A DNA stretch of 64,000 bases, taken from the NCBI GenBank assembly GCA_022264855.1, contig JABYQU010000048.1, positions 186,001 to 250,000 of the forward strand, written 5' to 3'. Shown piece by piece: positions 32,581-45,160 of the stretch. Numbering within the stretch: position 1 is the first letter of the stretch; each line of letters begins with the position of its first letter. This stretch comes from Lenzites betulinus (Eukaryota > Basidiomycota > Agaricomycetes > Polyporales > Polyporaceae). The translations under genes were made by a program, and so were the position numbers. The notes beneath the pieces were generated by a model. It did not search any database. It had not been told where the DNA came from and saw only the letters and a list, made by a program, of their open reading frames with translations.

Positions 32581-34851
32581 CGGACGGTGTGCATATGAGG
32601 GGTCCCCGCGGACAAAAGTATTCGCGTGCGGACAAAAATATTCGACTTCAGAATCCGATTTTGCGGCACCTCTTCCACTTCGGGACAATGATTGATGCGG
32701 GCGCTTCACATTCAGAACCGCAATTCACTTTGGTTTTTCTACTTCGTCCACCATGACCTCGCTTTCAGATGCATCAGGGACACGAAGAAGCTGTTAAGCA
32801 GGCACCGGGCCATGTGCATGAGAGAGCATATGACGTCATGACACCACGACACCCTCGCAACTCACTGGGTGACATCCCCGGTACTGTGCACATCTAATGT
32901 GTGTCAGCCTATATATTCTCGTTTGTACCGAAGGCCTTGAGTCATGCTATCGTATTTTTTACAGCTTAGAGTGTAACTACAGTATACTATGTAGGTGATA
33001 TTCATAGTCAAAACTGAAGTGGGGCTGCTAGTAGCAGCCCAGCCGGGTAAGTTATCAGCAGTAGGACTTGATCAAACCCGGTCAACTTATGGAATGTGTT
33101 ACCTCTAGTTGAACGAGGACCTTCAGATCTATATCATGAAAATAACGCGCAGATTACCTAGAGGAGCAGAGATGAAACGAGGGATACAGTGAGGACGGGA
33201 CTCAAGCACGGGCGAGGGAACCTGAGTGAGTCTGTGAATGGTACCTGAGCCCAGTGAGGAAGAGCAGAGAGTGAGAGTTAATGAGGCGTGAGGCCGGCGT
33301 TGATGAACATTGATTGTGGAAGCATACGCACTATGTAAAGTACATAAGAATATAGAATAGATACTAGTGCCAGTAGCTTGGGCCACGCGACGAAGACGGT
33401 ATGCATATGCTGAGCGAGTATACTGTATGTACAAGACGAGACAAGTGACTACTTTGCAGTGTCGGGCGCGGTATAACACGAAATAGGTAAGTAAGTGGGA
33501 CTGTATCTTAGTACAATCCTGACTAGAGTGACCGTGAGCATGAACAACACAAGCCTGCAGCGGCGGGTCTTGCTGGGCTACTAGTAGTAGGTAAGTCACA
33601 CTGTGTATATACTCTATGAAAGCAGTGTATCACTTGCTTACATGTATAATAGACCGTCTTCGGGCCCACTACCACCTGGGCATAATACTACTGGTGCGTT
33701 GTACTACTTACTAGTACTGGCCGACATCATAACTGCGAATCACAGTATGTCAGATAATGAATAAGTATCTCGATTGTTATCGTTCTTAAAGCCATACCTT
33801 GCGAGCAACTATAGAATGGAATGGGTAGATTATATTTGATGAGTAACCTTCCACTAGCTTGCAGTAAGACGTACGGGGTAGCATGCGAGTTCAAACGGCC
33901 AGAGTACTATATGTTGGCAGCAAAGAAGCGCCCTCAGCGGAGCGCCCACCCGGCCCGGTGTCCCGAATTGGAAGTCATGCCCCGAAATGAACTTAGCGTC
34001 CCGAAACGGAATAAACATGTTACAAAACCAGAATATGAACTTGAAATGATGTTTTCAAGACACACCACTGAATTGAATCCTTCGAAACGAACTGAAGAAG
34101 GTTTTGTCCGCTGGCGCCCGTCATATGTGCATGTCAGCTGAGGTATTGTCCCAGAAGTTCGTGGTACCTGGCTAAAGAGAGAACACATGAAGAGTTAGAC
34201 GCGCTCGTTCAGGGTACAATTCGACACTTCGCGGCCCTGACCCACCGTCGATGTCCCAATGCAAGCGGTTGTCCGACGGGCCATTGTCTATACGGCGACT
34301 TTCGATTCGTCAAGGACTCGGCGCTACCGAGCTGCCCGGGAGGGGCGTCAAACCAATGTCTTCGATAAAAAGATGGAAGTTGACCGAAGCACACTGTGGG
34401 AGGCCAGAATAAGCTGCACTGAGCAGTGGGCAGTTTCACCTTACTGCGAGTGGCTTACCTCATTTTGATTCTGCCTTGCACATGGGAAGTAGGATGGCCA
34501 GTGTCCTTCTCTACTTCATTCGAACGTCTCACCGGCACATTCGCACTGACACATAACATACCGAGATCGCCGGACACCGGCGAGCACTGCATCCCCAAGG
34601 TTTCGCTGGATACCATACGGCTTGAAGATCTTCACCGCCGCTGCATCAGTGCACCCGCCCGAGCGGATGCCCATAAGGAGACCTACTACGTATGGAGGCC
34701 TATTCGGGTGTCACAATATTGCAGTGCAGCCCAAGTATGCCGTTTCACGTGTTCCTGACCAGTGACCACCCGTCAGTACATGAGCCGGCGATCATGATGA
34801 TGGTCGGTGTCTTCACTCTAGCCGCGCGCACTGGTCTGAGTATCGAGGAGG
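32581..34851. other. Intergenic, no gene recognised
   Basis: Upstream of the broken transporter. The unit gcggacaaaaRtattcg occurs twice at 32608-32645. A perfect short hairpin gctgctagtagcagc lies at about 33026-33040. No coding sequence recognised on either strand. Confidence 0.45.
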
Positions 34852-34859
34852 GCTTCAGC

Positions 34860-35229
34860 AGGACCCCTGACAATGGGAGGATATCCCTGATGACCGTCCG
34901 GACAATATCTTGGGTTCTGGAGGGGGTATGCCTGCTCGCATCCGGACAAAACAGGGCTTAGACGAAAGGCCTGTGGAATGGTCCGGACATGGATGCCAAA
35001 AAGAGCCATCAGGTTCGGCCCAAGCGGGCGCTAAACACACATTGAGCGCCGAAAATCAGGCCTGTGGTGGTTAAGCGCCGGATTTCGGACATTTTCTGGC
35101 TTTTTAGGGGCCGAAAGCCTGATTTTATCCGGACAAAAGTGGGCGTCTAACAGGCCTGTTGACCCCGGACATTTTGGGCAAAATCGCGGTCGGCGTCATC
35201 AGGCATTTTGGGCGGTTGTCGGGGGTCCT
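34860..35229. mobile_element. MITE-like element, 370 bp, 8-bp target duplication
   Basis: Ends are inverted: AGGACCCCTGACAA at the left and TTGTCGGGGGTCCT at the right. The octamer GCTTCAGC flanks both sides (34852-34859 and 35230-35237). The interior repeats ccggacaaaa / cggacatttt motifs and encodes nothing. An 8-bp duplication points to hAT or Mutator families. Confidence 0.72.
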
Positions 35230-35386
35230 GCTTCAGCTTACGCACGTTCTTGGAGAGGGTCCCTGATTGACATGAATGAGCTGAAACGTTGAAGAGTAGC
35301 CGGACCGGCACGGTGACCTGCCAGCAGGTGATGAGAGCGTCGGCAGTGCATCTAACTTTCACCACGCGAGATACTCAGAAGAGGTA

Positions 35387-35620
35387 CTGTACTGATCAGA
35401 CCTTAGCGGGGCCGGTTGTGACCAGTGACAGGTTGCATACGATCCGGGCGAGCGGGGAAGCGCCCAAAATTACCATATACGGCCTTTTGGCGCCCATTTC
35501 GGAGCCCAAATTGGGCGCTTATGGGCTAAAAACCCCAAGTGACCAGTGACCGGTCAAAACATAGCGGGGCGGGGACCCCCTTGTGACGTGTGACGCCCCG
35601 CTAGGGTCTGATCAGTACAG
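35387..35620. mobile_element. MITE-like element, 234 bp, TA target duplication
   Basis: Terminal inverted repeats CTGTACTGATCAGACC...GGTCTGATCAGTACAG, continuing into tagcgggg, flanked by TA on both sides. TA duplication fits a Tc1/mariner-derived (Stowaway-like) element. Subterminal GTGACCAGTGAC occurs once near each end. No coding capacity. Confidence 0.72.
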
Positions 35621-35795
35621 TATCAGCTTCAGTCCTGGGCTCATGGCACCTTCATACATAAAATGACAAGCTGTTACATTAATACTCAAGTAGCAGATAT
35701 CCGGAAAAAATCCCACCCGTTTCACTAACTCTATCTGCGGAGTAAGCAGTCGGGCACGCGACGGCCGTCTGACAAGCGTACACCATGATCTTAAT

Positions 35796-37087
35796 TCATG
35801 GGGAATGCTCCAAGATCCAGGCAATGACATCGTCCATGTACTTTTCTTTAACGCCGTTGGGTTCGTTTACTAGCTCGTGGTACGCATCCTGCGCTGAGGT
35901 GTTGAGGGACTGCGTATGCTGCTGTGAAGAAGAATCACATACCTGGATCGTGATGAAACGCTTGTCATCGGCAGGCAAGTTCTCGTAAAATTCCTTAGCG
36001 GCTTCAAACGACGTTACCTAATGAGGCCGAATCAGCAACGCGCATGGCGGGTGACCCCGCTGTGCAGACTCACTTTGTCGGCAGTGCCCTGGACGAACAG
36101 TACCTGTATTGTAGTTGGACATGTGTGAGTAGGTCGAGCGTATAGATGTCAAGAAGGCAGATGCATACCGGGAGCTTCTTTGGCCAGTCGCGGTATTCAC
36201 CTTCATACAACGCTTCCCCCTGTTTACTCGTCGTTTATTTTAAGCCGCACAAGAACTAGAGTGAGACCTCGCACGTTGTTCAGCATATCAGTGAGACATG
36301 TGATCGATGCCCTCGGTATCACTAGAGGATCAGAGGCTAGAGCAGGCCCAATAGCGGGGTCGTGCGACATGTACTGTGGACGCGAGGTGAGACGCCGCGG
36401 GCGTAGATGAGACAGCGGAACTCCTCACGTTGATCGGTAAGGATACGATGTACGGCAGGTTTGGGAATGTGGCACGCAGCCTCATTGCGATCCAACGAAT
36501 GATTTTTGTTCGGTGGACATGTTGCAGAAGCAGTGTGCTGGATGGAATGACGCCCGAGATAAGAGCGATGGAGTCCTGCGAGGGGGGCGGAGAGCTCGCG
36601 GTGCGAGTCGCGAACCCGAGGATCAGCGCGCCGCCCTAAATCCACAATCGTGAGTCAACGGGCCACATGAGTTTGTAGTTCTCCGAGCCGTACTCACCAT
36701 TGAATGGCCCATCGTGAAAATGGGGAGGTTAGGATACTCCCTGTGGATATGCTTGACCCACCACTCCATATCACTCAGTTGCGCGTGGAGGTTTGTGCAC
36801 CCGTATGAACTCGTCGCGCTCTTGTGTGCAGTGTCGAGCGCGGTGCGCCCGAAGCCGCGCAGGTCGAATGTGAATACGTTCACGCCCTTGGCGGCGCAAT
36901 GAGCGTGGGCCCAATCGTAGCGAGCGACGTGGTCGAATAAGCCGTGGACGAAGAGGAGGACGGCACGAGGGCGATCTGAGGCATAGGTGCGAGTGTAGAA
37001 TTGCGTGCCGTCGTATCCCGGTAGCCAGGACTCTGTATATGTTTGCGGCGAGCTGATTACCATTGGGATAGGTGGAGTGGTGAACAT
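35796..37087 (-). CDS. Monoglyceride-lipase-like serine hydrolase (alpha/beta hydrolase)
   Basis: Likely hydrolyses monoacylglycerols, as yeast Yju3 and mammalian MGL do. Minus-strand exons: 37087-36698, 36635-36429, 36373-36275, 36219-36169, 36103-36074, 36017-35943 and 35888-35796; every phase agrees. Seen in order: YDGTQFYTRTYA, LLFVHGLFDH (oxyanion HG), FDLRGFGRT, and the nucleophile GHSMGG, formed across the first intron. Then come YMSHDPA, the cap region DMLNN/GEALYEGEYRDWPKKLP, the acid in VLFVQGTADKVT, and the histidine in QDAYHELVNE. It ends VIAWILEHSP. Either MFTTPP (37087) or an in-frame MVISSP 24 bases later could be the start. Intact. Confidence 0.88.
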
Positions 37088-38727
37088 GGACGGCTGCCAG
37101 CGGCGTACGCAATATTGGGCTGCGGTTACTACACGCAGGAATATACATCACGTGTATTGCGGAAATGGTCGTTATTTCTCCTCCGACTTGTTGCAGTCGC
37201 ACTGTCACCGCCGCGCCGACAGCGTACGTCTGGCGACTCGCCCGCCGTATACAAGGACCTCAATGAGGATCTCTGTTCGACAAACGCTGCAACATTGGGG
37301 TCTGTCTCCTGCCCCAATACATGGAACGACATGGATACCCCCCAGGGAGTGAGTGAGGGAGTAACGCGGGAGCTTTGAACTAGAATAGTAGAGACGTACG
37401 TGAGAGCGAAGATCATTGACACGATGATGATGTACAGGATGTCAGAAACAGCTCTATCCGGGGAGCTCCGTAGCGGACCCGGAGACGCCCGCTGACCTCA
37501 CTCACTCACGGTGCGATCTCAACTGACGCGACATCCTTGAAAATACAACACCTCGCTGCGGGCACATGTTTCCTGCTGAGTCTGCTGGTACACAGGCTGC
37601 AGCGCCGCCTCGCACGACTACAAGATCACTGATAAGTCGCACCGCCAGGTGTTCTACAATTCAAGGTGTAGTGCAGCTCATCAGGAACCTACTGTCACTC
37701 ATCAGGAACCTACTGTCGCTCCCCGTCACCGTCAATCCAGCGCCGCTCACATACGGATCATGGTGCGAACTTCCCCGGCGGCATGGTATAACGCCCGTTG
37801 GATGAGCCCATGCAAGCTAAAAACATTAGCATCGCTCAGTACTCACCACGCAGAAATACAATAATAATACTGGTAGTCGAAAGCAAGTACTGGTCGCAGA
37901 AGGACATCGCTCCAATGCATCTACTCGTGAGCCATACTCCTTGCTGCAGGTGTCCCGAGCCCCTGGCGCCGCGTTGTGTAGAGATCCTGACCGACGGCCT
38001 TTAAAGCTTTAAGTTCAGGTGCTAATCATGACTCGCGCCTTACTGCGCACCATGATTCTCTCAGCCGTTGTCTATCAAGGACCGTCGGAGACTTCTCTCT
38101 CAAGACTGTACGGGATCCTTCATCCATTGTGATCGCAGGCTACACTGGTCATCAAGGAGGCACTCAATTTTGTTGTCAGAACAGGGGCGCATCCGAGCTG
38201 TCGTCTATGTTATCGGACGCACCAGTCTTCTCGAGGGGACCCGTGCCGCATTCTTCCCGCCCTTAATGTGTACGCGCTAGGAAGTACTGACGGCAAGGAG
38301 CATCATCGGCACTCCGCTGTCCATCTTATCTATCATCCCCCGCGACGTTCTTCTCGTATTCCACCGCCGGAAAACTAGGGAGAAGAGATGTCGTCTTGTG
38401 TAATAACGAGCGTGTGAGCTTACCCTGTGTATCTAGCGCTCAGCGCTCAAGCATCGACCACTCGACGTGTCTCGTAACTTTATGAAAGCAATGCATATTG
38501 GACACATACCGACTGTCCGGGTGGGACGCATATAAACACACCTTTAAGGGAGATTGCCTCAGCCCCGCTGTTGACCTTGACTTCTCATCCACACACGCCC
38601 TCGTTCCCCTCAGGCTGCTTTGAGGTCAGTTTCCTTGTCTTATTCCGCGCTGGTTTGTTCGAGCTCATACTATGTGACGTCTTGTAGCCTGAGTCTTTTC
38701 CTCCAGCTTGACTCCCCGTACACAACA
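37088..38727. other. Divergent intergenic region with a TATA box for the downstream gene
   Basis: No gene recognised in about 1.6 kb. A 20-base direct repeat (ctcatcaggaacctactgtc) occurs twice in a row at about 37678-37718. CATATAAACA near 38528-38537 is a good TATA box about 190 bases before the next start codon, leaving room for a 5' untranslated leader. Confidence 0.45.
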
Positions 38728-40896
38728 ATGGCAGCCGCCCTGCTCGCAGGCTTTAATATCGGCGACACGCTGGGGGTGACCTTCCTTGGCGTATGTATAT
38801 CGTCAATGTGCGTCTTTGCTCTCCTACACTCCTTCAAGATATCTATTGACTGATTTTATCTGACAGGTTGTACGGTGTAACGTGCCTCCAGACGTGGCAT
38901 TACTACCGCTCCTCAAGAGGCAAGAGCGACGGTTGGCTCATGTGGCTCTTGGTCCGTCTTCATACGTCCCTCTCCAATGGGAATGTGCTCATCTCATGTC
39001 TAGGTGGCGACGCTGCTGTGTGTATCTTCTATATAGCCGCTTATTTGTAGAGACGGCTATTTACTCTGTTTTGCAGCGTCTTCGACAGCACCCACCAGGC
39101 GATTGTTATTCACGCCGTGTACTCTTATCTTGTGTTAGATTTTGCGAATCCAGTCAAGGTCTTCCTGCTAGTATGGTACGTTTGCTGCTGGCAGTGCACT
39201 CGATATCCTTAACTGACGCTCTCATTCAGGAGCGTCCCGGTAGGTCATTTAGCGTTCCGCTCGCCTGAGGTGATATTTATCAAGCTATGGTTTCTTAGAC
39301 TGAGATTGTTTTTAACGTGAGTGGTGCGTTACGTGCCTTGAGATAACGCTGACTCTTAGTCGTAGGCCATTCTCGCTATCATTTTGAATGGGTAAGTCAA
39401 GTGATCGAGTATCCCAAGATATATGAAGCCTATGCCTTCCCCAGATTTTTAACTTTCCGCATCTGGAGAGGTATGTCTAGTTCCTGCTGTCGCGCGTTAT
39501 CCGTACCGACCCACCTGCAGTCAGCAAGATGTATTCTCTCACACTCGTCGCGGTATGACGTATGGCGCTCGCGCTCGGACATGTGGCTGATGCTCCTTCC
39601 AGGCTATCCTCTCTTGCGCAAACTTTGGTATGTCCATATCTCACCGCGATCCGACGCTTGCTCACGAAGTTGCTTGTTCGTGGATTAGGTACAAATCTCG
39701 GTAAGTACGCTGCGCGTCCCATGCCAACCCCGAACTCATCAAGTTTGTCTCCCCCCGTTATAGCATATGCTATCCGAGGGTAAGCTCACAGCGCCAGTAC
39801 GGGTGTCCTCATGGCTAATCCTGCAACATTTCAACACATAGATACCCTTTGGCAGGAATCCTAGAGGCTGAGAGAGTTCTCCGGGTATGTTCTGCATTTA
39901 CACGGCGCGCAGATCCAAATGTCGCTCACCCTTCGTTCACCTGCAGCACCACGGAATCGCGGGTCTGAGCATCTCTGTTGCCACAGAAACCATGATATCT
40001 TTCTCTCTTGCATTCTACCTACACACGCGCCGTACAGGCCTGCGCAAGTGTGTCACCTACTACCCTACATTTATCCCCTCCGCGATGCTAACACGCCCCT
40101 CATCCTGAAGGTCGAACGACATGATCGGAAAGCTCATTCTACTATCAGTCACCACCGGCCTGCTCACTGCGTAAGTGACTCAGCTGTTCGAACCGAGATG
40201 TGTTGCCCACTCTTAGTTCCCCCGTCAATATATAGTGCATTCAACGTCGCAAATATGATCTCGGTACGTCCTATCACACACTCACCAGCTGATATAGAGA
40301 CCAATGTATATGGCGGCAGTACATAGCAGCGCCCGACGCGTTATATGTCCTCTTTTTCAACTTCATGCTCGGCAAACGTTCGTCCCTTCCCCGCTCTTAG
40401 CTCTCCGCTTTATCTCGACTGACGGCTCTCGCTTTCTCGCCATAGTCTATGCCAACGCTCTGCTCACATCGTATGGCGCTCCTCATTTATCCTCCCCCGC
40501 ACTTCCGCTGACTCGACTCATTGCCCTCACAGGCTGAACAGCCGCGAATACGTGCTAGGCATGCTCGCCGACAGCCAGCCGGCGTCCGACCACGAGACAC
40601 TCAGGCCTTCGATGGTGGACAGGTTCCGGCAGTCGAGCCGTACGGGGAATCACATCAGCATGCCCTCACACGAGGTGCACATCGCCATGGACCGCTTCGT
40701 CGTTACAGTGAGTGTTTTCTCGCATTTTACGGAATGGTGCGCTGGATGGGATGGCACAGGATGCGGATATGGACGACACGCAGAAGTTTCGCGGGTGATC
40801 AACGAAACGTGTAAGCGGCCTCAGGCTGTCTGTCCAGCTTGTAGCGGTGTACCAGACGGAGAGGGAGCAGACACAGAGACAGAATTGGGAACATAA
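38728..40896 (+). CDS. DUF6534-type seven-helix membrane protein, copy 1 (micro-exon gene)
   Basis: Basidiomycete-expanded membrane family of unknown function. Nineteen exons read in phase: 38728-38807, 38867-38951, 39004-39017, 39077-39175, 39230-39239, 39299-39316, 39366-39391, 39445-39470, 39521-39552, 39603-39627, 39689-39700, 39764-39779, 39842-39884, 39947-40047, 40111-40170, 40236-40263, 40320-40377, 40446-40470 and 40533-40896. Family blocks: NIGDTLGVTFLG, LYGVTCLQTWHYY, VFDSTHQAIVIHAVYSYLV, FFLTFRIW-like NGFLTFRIWR, and APDALYVLFFNFMLGKLYAN followed by LLTSLNSRE. Several exons are only 10-18 bases. The C-terminal tail after VDRFRQSSR is uncertain and may contain another intron after 40708. 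Its exon lengths match those of the gene at 51216. Confidence 0.83.
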
Positions 40897-41518
40897 GGAG
40901 CATATCAAGGTATTGCATGACGTTTCTGGTCATCTAGGTCAAGGGTATTTTTAGGCTTGCCGGGGATGTCAACGCGACGCGGCGTGAGAGTCATGTATTC
41001 GTTCCGTTTGTTATTTGCGTATCGGACTGGGTTTGCTTAGTATTTATATAACATGTATCAACGTACCCTTCAAATGCAGTACGGTTCTTGACGAAGCCTC
41101 AAGATAGATAGTTGAAAGGCGGCCTCAGCATAAGCTTCGTCCAGCGTAAAGACCGATACTGCGTACTTACATGCCCGCCTTCGATGTGTATACATCAAAC
41201 TGTTGGTTGACGCCTGGCATTAATCATATGCACCTGCGCGCAGTACTAGTACTGCTGTTGGTACCAGGTATACTAGTAACTCCTCGCATGTCGAACGTTT
41301 CAAATCAGTGAGGAGTACTCTGAGGCAGTCAATAAGAGTCAATATCGCGGATCACTATTTGGGTCTCCGCTTGAACTTCCGCGGCACGGTCCGCACTGCG
41401 GCGCGCTAAGTCTAAACTAAAACGTTCGCGATTGCTCCTGCTCTCACCGTCGTCCGCGTCGTGTATTCTGCTTAGACAATCACACTGACAATCACACTGG
41501 CTTTCTTGACCGGTCTAC
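40897..41518. other. Intergenic, no gene recognised
   Basis: 622 bases with stretches such as gcagtactagtactgc near 41240 (short perfect palindrome). Probably 3' UTR of the upstream gene and promoter of the next. The pair tagacaatcacactg / gacaatcacactgg just before 41500 is a small tandem repeat. Confidence 0.4.
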
Positions 41519-44333
41519 ATGGCGTCCTCGGCGGCGCCTCTGGCTGAACGCGCAGAAATACACAAGTCGTGCAAGACTCTGGAATCTGTTGTGAACGTTC
41601 TCAACGACTACTGCGACGCTGCCAATGCGATCGTGCAGCTTCAGAAGAAGCTAGCCAAGGCTCTCAGGGAGGCGGCGACCCCCAAATGCGTGTCTGAGAT
41701 ACCTGGTGCGTAGTAAGACGCGTTAATGCGAAGGCACGGACTCAAAGCGTGCAGCCAATGCTCTCAATGCGAGCGCAACGATCTTCGAGTCCATGTCCGA
41801 AGTGGACGCCAAGTTCGCAAAGTTTGCGGACAAGGAGTGCGACTCCGTAAGCGCAGAGGTGAAGAAATGGTTCAAGAAGTTAGCGGTAAGTAGTTTTTTG
41901 ATATAACATTGTAACATGGGTACAGAACCTGCACAGAAAGAGGAACGGACCCACGACGAGAAGATAGCGTCCGCAAATCAGAAGATAAAGCAAGCGGGGC
42001 TGATCTATGAGCGCAAGGCAAAGAAGAGTCCACGCGATGCAGCTGAAGAGCACACCCGCTACATCAATCTGTTGAGCACGCTCGGTCCAGAGGTGAATCG
42101 AGAGAAGTAGTGCGTACCTATATCTTGCATGGCATGCTGCTGCGCTCATTGGAAATATCAGCAACCATGCCCTCCTTGTCACTCAGCGACACAGCACCAC
42201 GATGTATACGCTTGCTGCTAGTTTCTCGCGCGTTGCGGACGCCGAGTGGGCGAGGGGCTGCGAGAGTATCCGGCGTTTCTCACCCACCGTCGGCCCTCTG
42301 GGACAGTGGAAGGCGCTCTGCGAAGGTGGGTGGTCAGGTAACCTGCCTCCTAATCTGCCGGACCTCAAGGGTACGGGTGAGGAGGAGGTTCCCTCCAGCC
42401 CTTCAGGGACCAACGATCACGATTCAGTACTTCCTGACGAGCCTGCCAGGGAGCTGGCCCCTCCGCCTTCCGATAAACCAGCACCTCAGTATTCCTCGCG
42501 CAATGCTTCAGAGCAGGAATCTACTTCCCGCGCTGTTACACCTGGCCAGTCCCCAGTGCCCCCGCCGCAGTATTTTCCCCCGTCTCCGTCGGCGGACCGA
42601 CGCACTTTGGATGATCGCTCGCTGAAGGATTCGGTCAAAGAATCAGAGGACCGCAAATCTGTTGCCGACAACGATGAACGAAAGAGCCATGACACTTTGG
42701 CATCGCTCGCAGCATTCCCTTCCCCTCCATCGCATTATCCGTTACCTCCTCTTGGTGGGAGTAAATTTGGATCTCCCGCTCACACACCCATTCTCGAGAC
42801 CCGCTCCGACATATCCCAGAACTCCCAGGGTAGTTCTGGGCTTGCGCCTTTCCCACGCTTGACAGAGTCACCCACCCCAGAGAGTACTAGCACTCCGCCT
42901 CTGACTGACGACAGCCGGTCCCCTCCCACTCCTCGAACCGAATTGTTTACACCCCCGCCTCATCCGACGCACCGGTCACAGGGGACATTACCATCGACTG
43001 AGAAGAACGAGCGAGACCCCCCCACAAACGATCCACAACTTTCGTCACAAGCCCCATACAACCCAGTGACCCCCTCCACATCTACCGATTCATCTTCTGT
43101 AGCACCTCAGCAGGTGTCTCCGCAGCTTGAGAAGCGAGCGCTTTTGTCATCCTCGGAGTCTCCGCCTACTGCTGTAGCGACGTATCAGCGCGGAGACTAT
43201 TCAGACGATGCCGAATTCGGAGTACGACGTGGGCCAGAAAGGTCAAGAGCCGCAGAGCCTTCTCTTGCCAGAGTCGTGGAACGCAGTGACACCGGCAGGA
43301 GTAATGGCAGTGGTAGTGTGGTAGCCGCCCTTCGGGATCGCTATGCGCGCGGGGTAAGTGTCCAGTGCAACTGTTAGCACATGTATCTTACCCACGTTCG
43401 CAGGATGGTCCATCATCTCCTCCACCCAGGGAGCTCCCTCGGGTCCCAGTCAGTGTCTCAAGTTTGGCTCATCGATACGAGCCTACCGCTGGTCCACACA
43501 GTGTCCCGCCACGGTCACCTGGATCGCCGACTCGCGAAGGGGCTCGCATGTCCCTTGACAGCTACTCCCGCATGCCTGAACCGACCTCGGGCATCCGGGA
43601 ATCTCCCAGCAGCGCTGCAGCTCGATACACTGTTCCTCTAGGACCCTCCACCGATGAGATCGCGCTACGGAGACAACGCATCGAAGAACTGGAGGAACTC
43701 GAACTGCGCGAGCGCGACCTCGAATTGCGCATGAAGGAGCGGGAGATCGAGCAGCAGTCGCGCGAACTCGAGAGAGAACGCCAACAGCTCCTCAACGTTC
43801 GTGGTGCCAGGAACGACGGATACGTGAACGATAGCTCTCGTGGCGCAGGGGGCCGTCGGATATCCACGACTGAACGACCATCAATCGACACCAGGTACTC
43901 ATCTTCGTATTCTCAGAGCAGCACCAACCTCGCACCTCCCTCACAAGCGCCGTCCTCGAGACAGCCGTCGAGCCAACCGTCATCACCCAATGTGTTGCCC
44001 CCTGCCGACCATGCTCCTTACTGTGGTTGTGAGGTGTGCTCTGCCTCCAAGTACAAGACCCGCGACTTGCTCCCTCGTCGGGATTCCCGGCCCACCGAAC
44101 CGCCGCTACAACTACGTCCAGAGAAGCCGCGCGGCGGGTGGATCAGGCGCCTCAGCATGCCGGTCGTCAGCAACGCGTTCTCTCTGGACTCGAAGAAGAA
44201 TGCCAGCAACGTCGGAATCGCGGGCGGGCCGGGATACCGGAACAGTCTTGCGCTTGACGAGGACGGTCGTCTGCAGACAGATCTGACCGGCGGTATACGA
44301 AATCGAAGCTCCACGAATGTTGCGAGGCGATGA
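41519..44333 (+). CDS. BAR/IMD-like domain protein with long disordered tail
   Basis: Probable membrane-curvature or cortical scaffold protein. Exons: 41519-41705, 41755-41885, 41937-42109, 42162-43353 and 43404-44333, in phase, giving 870 residues. The first ~240 residues are helical with the look of a BAR/IMD-type bundle (ASATIFESMSEVDAKFAKFA; VKKWFKKLAKEERTHDEKI; LIYERKAKK...EEHTRYINLL; LLVTQRHSTTMYTLAASFSR), resembling Ivy1-like fungal proteins. About 350 residues rich in P, S and T follow. Then comes a strongly charged coiled coil (RRQRIEELEELELRERDLEL onward) and a cysteine cluster APYCGCEVCSASKYK. The family is inferred from the helical pattern; the gene model is well supported by phases. 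Confidence 0.78.
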
Positions 44334-44887
44334 GGGCTCGCAATGCCACGGGACAGTGCGTGGTCCTTTTCTGTGTTTATGTCTATGACGGATATACCCT
44401 TGCTGTTGGGCGATTCTCCTTTCGTGGCCGGTATTTCTCCATAGTGGTTTGTTGTACACCTTCATCGCCGCATATTCCGCCTGTAAACATTTCACGACAC
44501 ACCCACGATATACTCGCAAGGAGTTATGAGTTATGAGTCTATGTACCAGTTTTATAATGTACGCTTATAGTTTATGTTGTTGTCGCTCTGAACAGACTCC
44601 GATATTCACCGTTGTTGACCTGTCGCTGCTATGTCATTCCTGAGCTAAATGTTCTTCGGAGCCGGTATGCGAGTAGAGCACGCGGACAAACTAAAGAAGA
44701 TCAAGCTTGGCTATTCTATTCCCGACTGTATCGCTGCCTAGGTTTGTCCCCCTTCCGAAGCTGCAGGTAGCAAGCCGGGGACTGACAACTTGTTCGTAGG
44801 TCGTGTAGATTCGAAGGCGGCGCCAAGCTGATACGTCACATCCATCAATGCCCAGCAGATAGATGTGCAAGCGCCTACCATCATCCT
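44334..44887. other. Intergenic up to the hAT element
   Basis: 3' flank of the BAR-like gene; no gene recognised. Confidence 0.4.
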
Positions 44888-45160
44888 GTGTCATCCAGTG
44901 TTGGCAGAAAGGGTCTGACCGGTCAGACTTTGATTGACCACTTTGACATGACCAGCTATCTGACCGGTCTGACCAGGGCGGTCAGACCGGTCACATCGCA
45001 CGTGCATAAAATATAGGCGCTGGCCTGGGAAAGGGAGCAGGAACGGCTCGACCTCGAGCTACTAACCACTCTGAGTACCGTCCCGCGCGCTTGGACTCCA
45101 TTATAGTAGCACGAATGGATTCAAATATATCTCTCTCCAGTTCCCTCCTCTCTACATAAT

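Noticed and set aside
33129..33599. 156-codon minus-strand ORF in the intergenic region
   Set aside because: Low-complexity translation without hydrophobic core or recognisable family.
44018..44519. Minus-strand ORFs opposite the end of the BAR-like gene
   Set aside because: Antisense of a well-phased sense exon; no motif.
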